Shown piece by piece: positions 12,978 to 23,600 of a stretch of 64,000 bases of DNA; the first letter of the stretch is position 1, and each line of letters opens with the position of its first letter. The notes under the pieces are model-generated. The model saw only the letters and a list, made by a program, of their open reading frames with translations, ran no database searches and had not been told where the DNA came from. Origin of the DNA: Pseudeuparius sepicola. Taxonomy: Eukaryota > Arthropoda > Insecta > Coleoptera > Anthribidae. Position numbers and translations under genes: made by a program. The stretch lies in contig OY987305.1 of NCBI GenBank assembly GCA_963920635.1, forward strand, positions 9,587,153-9,651,152, in the 5' to 3' direction.

Positions 12978-13038
12978 CGTCAGTTCTTTTTATGTTGATA
13001 CTTGATCCAACTTTCAGTGTCGTTACAACCCTTTCCAT
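12978..13038 (-). CDS. First coding exon of a kinesin-13 (KIF2/Klp10A-like), partial
   Basis: Reading on the minus strand, the ATG at 13038 gives 20 codons ending VGSSINIKRTD, then one base and a consensus GTGAGT donor. Kinesin-13 proteins (KIF2A, Klp10A) begin with a short segment containing VGxxVxIKRxDGR, which this matches, including an exon end at the Gly codon. Kinesin-13 depolymerises microtubules at spindle poles and centromeres. No further kinesin exons (motor domain) are visible between here and position 1, so the rest should lie left of the window behind an intron of more than 12.9 kb, or this is a dead fragment. Upstream sequence carries cell-cycle-type promoter motifs. Confidence 0.5.
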
Positions 13039-13241
13039 TTTAAAATATTGTCGGCGTAACTAACTAACTAATTATAAGTATGCTAAAATAAATTAATATA
13101 AATAAAACGTATTTTACAAGACCTTTCCGAATGTTTAACTTGCGTTTGAGACTGACACAACCGACAGTTGTGATTGTGATGTACGCGATTTGCGAGTGGG
13201 GAAAGAACTGTCAGAACGTATTCGTAAGTCACTACATAGTA

Positions 13242-13261
13242 GCGCGCAATTCAAATTCAAA
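13242..13261 (-). promoter_or_regulatory. CHR-like pair next to GCGCGC, upstream of the kinesin exon
   Basis: On the minus strand two TTTGAA words (13250-13255 and 13256-13261) lie directly next to a GCGCGC core (13242-13247), about 205 bp upstream of the kinesin-13-like ATG. TTTGAA is the CHR core of DREAM/MuvB-controlled mitotic genes and GCGCGC is E2F/CDE-like. This is a motif match only. Confidence 0.35.
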
Positions 13262-13797
13262 ATAGCAAACGTTCACTGGGAACCGAATGTTTCACGATTT
13301 AGACATTTACAATTATTTACACTACACTGTTTGTAAGTTCTCATTGCGGCAATTGTAATACCAAGGAACGGCCGCTCCTTTGTATTTTACAGTTATCAAT
13401 CAAAAGGGTTTGTATTATTGATTCCTGCTGGTATGTATATTTATATCCCTAGCAACCATTATTTTAGATATACAATTATTTAGATTCTTAGGACCGTTAT
13501 GATAATAAATATAGAGCAATTAAAAATTTCCTCATATTAAAATTATGCAGGGAGCTAGGTACCACCAAATATGAAAATAGGCATAACATAAGGTACCTTT
13601 GGTAAAACAATTTATTTTATTTTTATTATTCTTTTACTCTACGATTTAACTTATGATAAACCTACCTAAGTGTTTTGCGAGTATTTGACTCTTGCAATTA
13701 AAATTAATATGTAGGTACCTAATTAATAATAAATTTTATTTTATATTAAATAAATATTGCTCTTTTAAAATATTACTAGACCTAAACATTTGTTGTA

Positions 13798-14121
13798 CAG
13801 GGTGTAACTTAAGTACGTTAAAATATTTCAGGGTATATAGTGATCCCCTGCCAAGTCTAAAAATATATATAAATATGTGTCCAAAAATTCTTCGTTTTCG
13901 ATATACGGGGTGTTAAAATTCTCTAAAAAAAACTCGTCTTTTCCCAATAACTTTTTTATTTGTTGAGCTTTAATTTAAAGAAATTTGTTACACAATATAC
14001 TTGGATGCGAAAATTTTAGCCCCCATATATCATATCAAAAACGAAAAATGTTACGATGTTTTTCCTTGAATTGACGGAGGGTCACCATACAAATATTTTA
14101 ACGTGTTTAAGTTACACCCTG
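13798..14121. mobile_element. Short CAGGGTG MITE
   Basis: Ends CAGGGTGTAACTTAA and the complementary TTAAGTTACACCCTG in inverted order, TA on each side, 324 bp. Only about 30 bp of each arm pairs. Confidence 0.65.
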
Positions 14122-15096
14122 TATAAAAGGGAAAAAAGTGAATCATCATACTTATATCATACCATTTAGTAACATTTAAAAAAGTAAAGCACCTAAAGGC
14201 TTCGACGAAGATCATAAATCATGGTCTTTGCTTAGATCACTTGGATATTTGGCACGGGACCCCAAAATGAAGACGTAACTCCGTTATTTTAAAAGTAGTC
14301 CAGAGGATATATAGTAGAATTTTCTGTGGTAAAAAAAGGAAAAAATAAAATACTTAGTTTACATTTTTAAATATTTATGGAACATAGTAAATTTATACAT
14401 GTTCAAAAAAAACACCGATCTCATATGAGATGGTATTAAAAAGTTGTAAAACAATGCAATCAAATTGCGAAATACAATTTGAATTTGAAAAACATAATAA
14501 ACAGTAAACTGCAAACAGCAGAAAATATACCCTATTTTCTGTGGTGAATATACATATCTAGTCAGTCAAGATAAAATACTTAACTTACAAAAGTAGCGAA
14601 TAAAAAATTTGTCTTAATATATGGATATTAACGGACAGAAAATGGGTTCACAATTTGCGATAACGCATTAAGTACAAAATAAAAATACTTAAAGGTCTAC
14701 ACGTCAAAAATTCTCAGTAAAAATTGGTATTTTAAATACACCTGAGAATATCTTTGGTACCTTTAGAGGTAAGTATTTTCCATTAAAAATATACTTAATA
14801 AATGCAGCACCAGGAATTTTACATACTAGTTGGAAGGAAGAATTTATTGCAAATAAACTGCTCCAAGAAAGTTAAGCACATTTTGTCAAAAGGAGCAGAT
14901 GCTAAGTTATTTAGAATTTTTTGAGAACCAAACAATATTGTAAAATTATACCAACCAAAGTTGTTGTATCGATAGCACAAAAAATAGGGTATTTTGAAAA
15001 CTTCGGAAAAACCCTGTTTAGGTACTACATTTTAATTTTGACCGCGAGAATGAAACATAGAATGTTATAAAAATAATAAGGTTACTATTTACTTAC
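14122..15096. other. AT-rich intergenic DNA
   Basis: Nothing recognisable beyond scattered repeat words between the kinesin-13-like exon and the 3' end of KDSR. Confidence 0.4.
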
Positions 15097-15102
15097 TTTA
15101 TT
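15097..15102 (-). promoter_or_regulatory. Candidate poly(A) signal of KDSR
   Basis: AATAAA on the minus strand about 105 bp after the KDSR stop codon, a usual distance. Confidence 0.5.
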
Positions 15103-15204
15103 TGGCCATTTTCACGAGATTTTCACTGATATCAATAACTTTCTTGTAGCAGTTTTTATCCTATATTATATGTATATAATTTGTGATTATCCTGTGATGT
15201 ATTT

Positions 15205-16491
15205 TTAGTGCTTCTTCAAGCTTTCTTTCAATCGATCATTATAACATTTTTTGATGGTATTATCAAAAGAATACAAGTAAAATGCACTGATCAGTCGAAG
15301 AGGTCCAAGCAACAGTGCCTGAACGAGCAGTTCACCAATAGAAGTAAATGGGCTCATGCCGATGCAGAGTGTCGTCAAAATGAATCCTTCCAAACCAATG
15401 TAGCTGAAGAAATTTCCACGCTGAAAAAAAAACAAACAAATTATCAGTTCATATGCTAATATTAACGTAGAAGTCACAAATAAACTTGCAATTGCAAATA
15501 GTTTTTCCTGCCATTAAAAACTTTACTGTATTTGTTAGAATACATATATTTTGCAGTTAATAATGCAACAATAATTAAGTTGACACTAATACTTAACATT
15601 ACTAGGCAATAAAAATTTCAAGTAGGTACCTAGGTACCTAACTAATCTAAAGTGTGTTAAGTAGGTATTTGAAAAGGCAATTATTTATGTATAATAATTA
15701 ATAATACATTTTCTACTCACCAGAGCATCTTCCATGAGACCTTTTGCCACTTCTTCGGGTTGGAATAATCCAGCATTTTCAGATAAGATCTTTGTTTCAA
15801 TAGGCTTTGACTTATTTTCGGTTTCGAATCCAGGAGTGTCGGTGTCTGGTGGAACGGAAACAGTTACGGAAATATTGTACATTTTCCCTTCCATTTTTAT
15901 AGCTTCGGCCAAGCCTCTCAAAGCAAACTTGCAACTGGAGTAAATCGAAAATCCGTACATTCCTATCAAACCTCCCATTGATGATGTTATGACAATTATG
16001 CCCTCTTTCCTTTGCTTAAATTTGGGCATCATAGCCTTGATCGTGTACACTGTTCCCAAAAAGTTTGTTTTGATAAGTGTCTTAATATCTGCATCAGGGA
16101 TGTCTTCAATGGTTCCACATATCGCCAAGCCAGCACAATTAATCAACATGTATATAGGACCAACAGTAGCCTCTAACTCTTCCAAGTTGTTTTGAATAGC
16201 CTCAAAATTCGAAACATCCACAGCCACCTTCGAAACTATTTGTTCTTCCAAAATGCAGTGTTGACGAATCTCTTCCTGAGCAGTAGCCAAACGGTCGATA
16301 TTACGAGCTAATATCGAAACGTGGGCTCCTTGTTTCGCTGCCAGTATAGCCACACATTTTCCGATACCACTTGAGCCTCCAGTCACAACGACATGTTTCC
16401 CTGAAATGGACTTCTTGGTGCTGGGTTTAAAAAAGTTGTAAATAGCCACCAGCATCAGGACAGGTAAAAATAAGATGATCATGATCATCAT
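15205..16491 (-). CDS. Kdsr: 3-ketodihydrosphingosine reductase (KDSR, SDR family)
   Basis: KDSR reduces 3-ketodihydrosphingosine to dihydrosphingosine with NADPH, the second step of de novo sphingolipid synthesis, on the ER. Exons 16491-15721 and 15420-15205 join in frame across a 300-bp intron (donor GTGAGT, acceptor TTTTTCAG) to give 328 aa; human KDSR is 332 aa. Seen in the protein: an N-terminal hydrophobic anchor (residues 3-18), the cofactor motif TGGSSGIG (37-44), NCAG (118-121), the catalytic serine in ITSSMGG (about 171), Y184-S-S-C-K188, and the family motif PPDTDTPGF. The frame stays open to another ATG at 16665, which would add 58 Cys-rich residues. I prefer the ATG at 16491 because it matches the family length and puts the anchor at the N-terminus. 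A poly(A) signal lies about 100 bp downstream. Confidence 0.9.
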
Positions 16492-16778
16492 TACTAGCAG
16501 TCTTGTATACTGAGCACCAATGAATAAAATCAAAAAAACTGTAGAAGTAGAACACAGATATTTGGCCGCCACTGTTACCGGACACGGACAGCCACTAAAG
16601 GCGTTACAACTACAGCAAAGAAAACACGAATTATTTGCAAACGAGAGGTCACACAAAATGTCCAATCAAGGTCGAACCGCCGTATTTAAATTTGTTTTTT
16701 TCCGGGGTGGGGGTATTTTGGCTGCCTAACTTGAATATTTTGTGGTCAGGTATGTTCCTCTAGTTTGAAACGAAACAA

Positions 16779-16788
16779 GCGCATGCGC
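16779..16788. promoter_or_regulatory. NRF-1/Ewg-type palindrome upstream of KDSR
   Basis: GCGCATGCGC, the core of the NRF-1 family binding site, stands alone in AT-rich DNA about 290 bp upstream of the preferred KDSR ATG. Placement fits a proximal promoter element. Binding is inferred from the motif only. Confidence 0.45.
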
Positions 16789-16898
16789 ACCTTAAGCATA
16801 GAATTAGATTATTAATTTAGAACACAAATATCTTTTAACTTCATAATTTCAAGTTTTATCTTTGATCTCACTGTAATCCACGGCCCTCGTAAAATAAA

Positions 16899-18526
16899 CT
16901 GGGTAAATTTCTGTTATACGCACATATATGTATATGACCGATTTTAACGAAATTTGGCACACTTACGTATATTGAGGCGTAGATTACGAAAATCAAAACG
17001 AAATTTGGGGCAGAGGCTTAGTTTTCGAGTTACACCTTTGTAAAATTGCTGGTTTCAGGGTACTTGTTTTACAAACCGCCTGTACTGTTTGTATTTGACA
17101 TTTATTTCCTCTTCTTCTTTTTTATGTTTTCTGCTGGGTTTTATTCTTATTTCTAGTTACATGCAGTGTGGAAAATTGACATTTATGTTGGTAGAATTGT
17201 TGGCGCCAGGACCTACTTCATTTCAAATTTTAAATTAGGCAAAGTTATTCTTTTTTATCTGATATTATTGCGTTATAAAACAGTACCTATCTTACATTTT
17301 AAAATGAATTTAAAAAACTAGATAAGAAAATAGAATTGAAGAGTTCTTTAGAACGACAAAAAACATGTATAAATAATAATATGGTTACCCATTTTTTTTG
17401 GTTATTTTGTATTCAATGTTTTTGATGTTTAAAGCCGCGTTCCTTTTGCTACTTTTCTTAAGAATTCTTCCTTTATCTCAGTTGGTGCCAGTTCCTTTTA
17501 CAAATGAGAATGTGAGCTAGTGAGATTTTTTACCTCCCCCTTCACCCTTCAAGCACATCCTCGCGAGGACATTAACTATTGAGCATATTGGCTCAGTTTG
17601 GTGGTGGGCAAAATGCAAAATTCTCAAGATGAGCCTTTGACAGGAAAAAACAAACTGAGTGGCTCGGCTAACAACTGAGCCAAAGTTCTGTGTAGGGGCA
17701 AAAGGAACGCGGCTTAAATTCTTCTAGTATGTAGGTGTGATATTTTTAGTAAAATATTTTGCAATTTATCAGCTGTTGAAGACAGTGTTTTCGTTCAGTA
17801 TGGGTATATGCGGCGCAGTTCGTTGGTGCCTCTTTAAAGAATCAGAGTCGGCCTCTACCTCTTATTGAACCTCTGCTGCACCTAAAAAATATTTTTCTCT
17901 CCTTTCTTCAAAAGATATCCCATCATTATCGACTGTTACCAAAAGGGCGCATGCCCCCTTCTTTTTTCATATGGCAGCGCCCATCGCTGCTGGTTGCCTC
18001 CGTAAAGGTGTATGCCCCCTTTTTTTCAGGCGGCAGCGCCCATCAGTACAAAGAGTGAACGAACTTGAAGATGATGGGCCCTGCCGTATAAAAAAGAACG
18101 TACACCAGATTTTCGTGTTAAGCCAAAAAGAAAGCAATAAAAATCTTCAATTTGCCGCAATTTCTTTCCTAAAGACGTGAAAATAAAACCTAATGTTGCT
18201 AAAAGCCAATAATTGCAATGCATAATTTTTTTTCTTGATTGGGGATTTTCTGACATAACCAAAATATAACCCAACTTTTTGATAACATTTTTATACATGT
18301 TTTGTGGTGACATTGACGTGTCAAAAATCATAAAACAGTTGAAAACAACACAGGCGGTTTGTAAAACAAGTACCCTGAAACCAGCGATTTCACAAAGGTG
18401 TAACTCGAAAACTAAGCCTCAGCCCCAAATTTCGTTTTGACTTTCGTAATCTACGCCTCAATATACGTAAGTGTACCAAATCGGTCATATGTGCGTATAA
18501 CAGAAAATTACCATAAACTGGACTGT
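16899..18526. mobile_element. 1.6-kb foldback element between KDSR and the P-type element
   Basis: Arms of about 185 bp (16899-17085 and 18349-18526) are inverted copies containing a CTGTTATACGCACATA box and GGGTACTTGTTTTACAAA. The interior holds a second element with ends GCCGCGTTCCTTTTGC (17432-17716). No real coding frame is inside. Confidence 0.7.
17432..17716. mobile_element. Nested MITE with GCCGCGTTCCTTTTGC ends
   Basis: AAGCCGCGTTCCTTTTGCTA at the left and GGCAAAAGGAACGCGGCTT at the right are inverted copies about 285 bp apart, inside the larger foldback element. Confidence 0.6.
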
Positions 18527-18939
18527 TCTTCCAATATGTACAATCATTTGTCCCATCTATATTATGTCCTACCCTCAGACTAACTTTATTTATGTGGTCT
18601 GAGATTCTACCGAATGATCGGCCATATTGGTTGGCCGTTGACAAGTGTCATTTTGTGTTGCCAACACAAATTTCGCTTTTTCCCTAGAATGCACTCTTAA
18701 TGCCCTAGACAGCACACAATAAGGCGGCTATCTAGGCGAGCGCCAGCGCCCTCTGTCGGATGGCTAAAAATTGGTGGAGAACTTTAATAATAGGGGCCAT
18801 ATTTCTGGGTTTTATTTAGTACCGAAATAAATTCTGTGGCGGAAATAATACTGTTGAAACAAACTTCTCTCGACCTCTCGATCCACAGACGAACACTTTG
18901 TGAATAGCTCCGGAACGCTTCCGAATCATTGCACTGTTT

Positions 18940-19373
18940 CAGAGAAATGGAGTAGGGAGAACGCGTTCTGACCTATTGCGCATCCTATTTCCAGGCAAAT
19001 TTAATGGCCGCCATATTGTTCTCATTTTGAGGTTAGCAGTTTGTTCTCAGCGGTAGTTTTTGTATTTTCAGCAGAGAAATGGTCGGTGTTTTTGGAAAAT
19101 GTCGTCTGCAGTACCAAGCTGTAAGAATTATAAGTCTAGGAGACCTCCGGGAGTATCATTTTTTCGGTAAGTTTAGTAAAAACAATCGCCGAAATTTTGG
19201 ACACCATAGGCGCGCATCTGGCGAACGATGAGGACGAAGACCTCTAAAGCATTCTGCAGTGCCAAGTCTGTTAACAATGATACGCCCATGGATGAAGTTG
19301 GTTTAATATGACCGCCACTTTTATTAGGCAGTTCGCGCCGCTTTTAGCGTATACTCCCTACTCCATTTCTTTG
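18940..19373 (+). mobile_element. Internally deleted P-type transposon with THAP exon
   Basis: The element has 20-bp terminal inverted repeats (18940-18959 and 19354-19373) that begin with CA and differ at one base, and is flanked by an 8-bp target duplication CACTGTTT / CATTGTTT (one mismatch). CA ends, an 8-bp duplication and an internal THAP-type first exon about 160 bp from the left end are all hallmarks of the P superfamily. At 434 bp it has lost nearly all of the transposase. Confidence 0.65.
19099..19166 (+). pseudogene. First exon of a P-type transposase (THAP start)
   Basis: ATG at 19099 reads AVPSCKNYKS then PPGVSFFR and runs into a consensus GTAAGT donor at 19167. Insect THAP proteins commonly begin with CAVPxCKN...GVSFFRFP. 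Here the first Cys is absent and no following exon is present inside the element, so it is not functional as it stands. Confidence 0.55.
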
Positions 19374-19472
19374 CATTGTTTGTACAAATTATAATTATTA
19401 TAGCTTTGTTCCAACAATAATAGTTCCGAATAGCGAATCAGAATGTAGGAACTGTTTTCAACCAATTAGATC

Positions 19473-20244
19473 CAGTGGCGCAACCGGAAATTATTGTCAG
19501 GGGGGCTGGTTGACAAAGTTCAGTTTCTTAAGAATTGCGGCGCAGGCGAAAATTTTCAAATTTTCAAGGTCAAACATTTTTAATGAACTAAAAAAATTTA
19601 AGTAACCTAATATTAGCAAAAAATATTTGGCAACTGATTGTAGTTTTTTCTTTGTTAACTGTGGAACCATAATAATAATAACTTAACTATGCAGTAACTG
19701 TAAGAAGAAGGTATACTCTTTTTTTTCTTTTACATAAAAGCCCGAGAGATAATTCCTTGAGTGTTGTGTTGTGGAAGTAAAAAAATAAGTTTTAGTGCCT
19801 ATAGGTTTATTGCCACATCCTAAAAATTAACATGTCCTCTCAAAGGGCCAAATGTTTCCTATAGAAATTTATTTCCTTGTGGATTCATAATGAAGGAAGA
19901 AGGCCCAGGCGCATATAATTCAGGTCAGATTAGTTTTAAGTTCGGCGCAGGTTTGGTTAGGTTTTAAGGCCCGCGGCGCGAAGCGCGTGTGCGTGTGACT
20001 TGTGTCTCTGTTCTGTGCCGACTGCCGGCCAGACAACTAATCTTTCATTAAATGTCAACTAATAATGGGTACCACCGATATCCCATATCCCATATCCTTA
20101 ATATCGTAAATTTGATAAATCATAACATAAACTTAAAAAATACAGGTTAAACAAAATACAAATCATTGGGTCTTGTTTTTATCTAGCATTGTATAGCGCT
20201 TTTTCGCTTGGTTGGTACGAGCTCGGAGCCTCGTTGCGCCACTG
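19473..20244. mobile_element. hAT-type MITE with perfect 8-bp target duplication
   Basis: Terminal inverted repeats CAGTGGCGCAAC (left 19473, right end 20244) are flanked on both sides by ATTAGATC (19465-19472 and 20245-20252). An 8-bp duplication and CAGxG ends are typical of hAT elements. No long reading frame is inside; it is non-autonomous, 772 bp. It sits just upstream of the UBF-like promoter. Confidence 0.8.
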
Positions 20245-20472
20245 ATTAGATCGCTGAGAACCGGTTCAGAGCTGTTATATATTATATATGCTCTGAATAC
20301 TAGCAGAGCATACTAGTCTAGTATTCTTGGAACAAACCCACTATATTTGATCTACGGTTTTTCCCTAACCTAACCTTCTTGCTCTGTGATTGTCGTGGGA
20401 TTTTCTGTGGCTTGTCAATAATTTCTCTTCTATATTTTGTGAATTGCCTGCCATTTTTATTTTTTTATATTC

Positions 20473-20542
20473 TGTGGTTTGTGGTTGTTGTCATGTATTT
20501 TGTGGTTGTTGTCTTATTATAGAGTTTTTGGCGTGTGTGGTT
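20473..20542 (+). promoter_or_regulatory. Cluster of four TGTGGTT words just upstream of the UBF-like gene
   Basis: TGTGGTT, the Runt/RUNX core, occurs at 20473, 20480, 20501 and 20536, that is 130-200 bp before the start codon. Local GT-rich duplication (TGTGGTTGTTGTC) could have produced the cluster without a regulatory role. Confidence 0.3.
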
Positions 20543-20670
20543 GTTGGTTGCTTTTAGGCAAAAATTGTTATGTGAAAAAGTATCTCTTTGTGTGAATTAA
20601 TAACACGCATGTTTGTCTTGTTTTACTAAGAACTTTACAGGCTAGTAGTTGGATATACTAGCTGCAGGCA

Positions 20671-23600
20671 ATGACAAAAAAACGAAAGCAAAAGCAATTG
20701 GTCGACAACAACCAAGCTCTTCAAGTTGAATCTCCTTTAAATTTAACTTTAAACAGTAATAAAGACGGTATTCTTATACTTAGCAATCCACCGGAGATTA
20801 ATTCGCAACAATCTGCTAAATCAAAGGGTGCAGCTAATCCCTTCCATATAAGCGATGAATTGATTCAACCCCTTCCTAAGAAGAGAAAAAAGAAGCCAGA
20901 GGCACTTCCCGTGGAAGCAACGTCAAATAATGGAAACGTGTTGATTAAGGATGATCCAATTGTTGTACCAACTGTTGTCGAAGTTGTAAAACAAAAAAAG
21001 AGAAAGAAGAAAGCTGAGGTTGACATACAAGATGACATCCAAGAGGTTATTGAGGCGAAACCTAAAAAACATAAGAATAAAAGTGATTCGTCAACCGAAA
21101 ACAGCCAAGATGGGGTTTTTGTTACGCCTTTAAAAATAAAAAAGAACAAGATTAAACAACTAGAATCAGAGCAGGTAAAGACAACGACACCTGAGAATGG
21201 AATTGAAGTTAATAACGAAAATGCTTCTGTTTCCAAAAAAGTACCGAAGAAGCCCCATAGTAGTCTAACAGGTAAGTACACTTTAGTCGTCTTTAGTAGC
21301 AAATAAAGATATTTTACCAATGGTTTTATAATAATTTCGTATTTTAGAGAGTCCTGATGAAGTCCCATGGCCAGAACAAGACATCATAGAATTAATTAAT
21401 CGTATGGAGCAGTGCATTCCACCAGATGATCATTTCAGTTACAAAACGAGGCTGACAAAGATCGAATGGGAGCAAGTGCGTGACTATAGCATGTGAAAAG
21501 TAAAGCAAATATGTATTTCTTTTTGAACATTTGCAGATAGCGTTTAAGAATTATACGATAGAGGATTGCCAAAAAACGTGGGCTAAATTGGAGCGAAACG
21601 TGCGAAGTTACAGATTATTGAAAGAATTGTTGAGTGATGCGAGACATATAGTTACAAATATAAATAATGGACCTGCTCAAGCTGTGAGTAGTATCAAAAT
21701 CGGTTTTAAAAAATTATTCCAAAATATACTTTCGCATATGTAGAGGGTGTCTACTTTTAAACATATACAAATCCATAAAAACTTTATTTTTGGAGATAAT
21801 CGATTGAAATCTTTTTTGTTTGAAAGGTCTTCAAAACCGCTCCTTTTGACCTTCCTATCATTTTCAACATTCAAATCCAGGGCTGGCCACCATTTTTTTA
21901 TCCCCCAGATTTTCACGAAAATAATTAGCGTTTTTTTTTTTAAATTTGACCACAGCATTATTCAGGACACCCTAAAACCCCCATCTATGAACAAAAAAAT
22001 TAACGGAGTTCCTGCAGGATGTCAAAACAGTTGAATGGTCAACAGGACCACGAGTGTTGGTGTGCAAAGATGGAGTCAAAGATTCAATATAAAAATAGGG
22101 TATTTTTCTGTGGGCCATCTCAAAATGCTGAATTTTTATGAAACTTTATACTGGTTAAGAGTGCTCTGGAATTATTGAAAACATATTAATAAGCACAAAA
22201 GTATTTCTTTTTGCAAAATGCCAACCAACAAATAAAAACAATTTAAATTATTGCACAAGGTCACTGTCGAAGATGATACATTTTCTGTGCGTTTAATGTT
22301 ATGGCACACCAGCCACCTTAACTTATTTGGACTTACTGACTGGCAGGCTTCTGTATTTTTTTAGATTTACTTGGTTCGTTCATAGTTGGTTTATAGTGTC
22401 TGGGGAGGTTTTGATATACTTGATATGTGACCCCCAAAAATTCAGTGCTTTGAGATGGTGCAGAGACATCCTGTATACTTTGTATAACTTTGAGTGGTCC
22501 TATTGACTAGTGCTGGCAACCGAAACCGATTTTTTGGTTAAGGTTTTTGGTTAACTGCGGTTTTGATCCAAACCGGAAACCGGTTAACCGGCTTTCAGTT
22601 AATCAAATAACCGGTTTCCAGTTAATTCGGGTTTCGAATAATCGGTTTTCGATTTATCGGTTTTCGGTTACTCGGTTTTCAGTTAATGATTATGCTGGCA
22701 AACGATTTTAACCAAAACCGCTTCTAGTAGGAAACCATTGGTTTCAATTTTTCAGTATTTGATGGATGGGCTCGTGTAATTTCGAAAAAAAAATATTTTT
22801 TTGGATTTATTGATAGATAATGGGAAAAAACCGACCCGTGTCTTTCAGTTTTCGATTTTTCCTTTAGTTTTTCTGTAAATTTAAATTTACAACTTTCCCG
22901 CCAACGTGTGACGTCGCGGACGAAGGCTATGGCTATAGTTCCGTTCTGTGAATTCTGTCTCTATTCTGTCTATCGTCTTCATAGCAGTAGCAGTGTTGCC
23001 AGTTGTCATGGCGTTTTCGGATTTTGAATTAAATTTAAGGAAAAAACAGAGTCAGAACTGCGGTTAATCGATAATCGGTTATTTGAGGCAAAAACCGGTT
23101 AACCGAAAACCGGTTAACCGAAAACCGGTTAACTGAAAACTGGTTAACCGAAAACCGCTTAATCGGTTAAACCGAAAACCGGATTTGAAGTCGATTTTAA
23201 CCGAAACCGATTAATCGGTTTTGATTTTTGACTTGTCACATGCCTTTAAAATCCCTATTTTGCTTAACTTTGACACCCTGCAGAATGTAACTACCTATAT
23301 ATTTTTTGTTCAAATTTGGTACCTATCTGAACGTTTTGGGGTGTTTTGATTAATGCTGTGGTGTCAGATAAAAAAATTGCTAAATAGTTTTCGTAAAAGT
23401 CAGGGGTAAGAAAAAAATTGTAGCCGGTTCTTGCTTTGCATTTTTAAAATGGTAGGATGGTGAGAAGAAGCGGTTTTTGAAGGCATTTCAAACTAAAAAA
23501 AGTTAGAAGATTATATCCAGAAATAAAAATTTTATGGATTTTTATATTTTTAAAAGTAGGCACCTTGTATAATTTTAACACAGAATGTTATCATAGGGGG

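Larger units (their letters stand above)
21743..23567. mobile_element. Composite foldback element filling UBF-like intron 3
   Basis: Outer arms of about 200 bp (from 21743 and up to 23567) pair in inverted order (GAGGGTGTCTACTTTTAA with TTAAAAGTAGGCACCTTG). Inside lies a copy of repeat family R (21930-22430) and a second element rich in AACCGG/GGTT words (22505-23235). The outer arms resemble 40112-40275 in unc79 intron 27. Confidence 0.6.

Noticed and set aside
20865..21368. 167-codon minus-strand frame rich in Phe and Leu
   Set aside because: It is the exact antisense of UBF-like exon 1; the Lys-rich sense strand produces Phe/Leu codons on the other strand.
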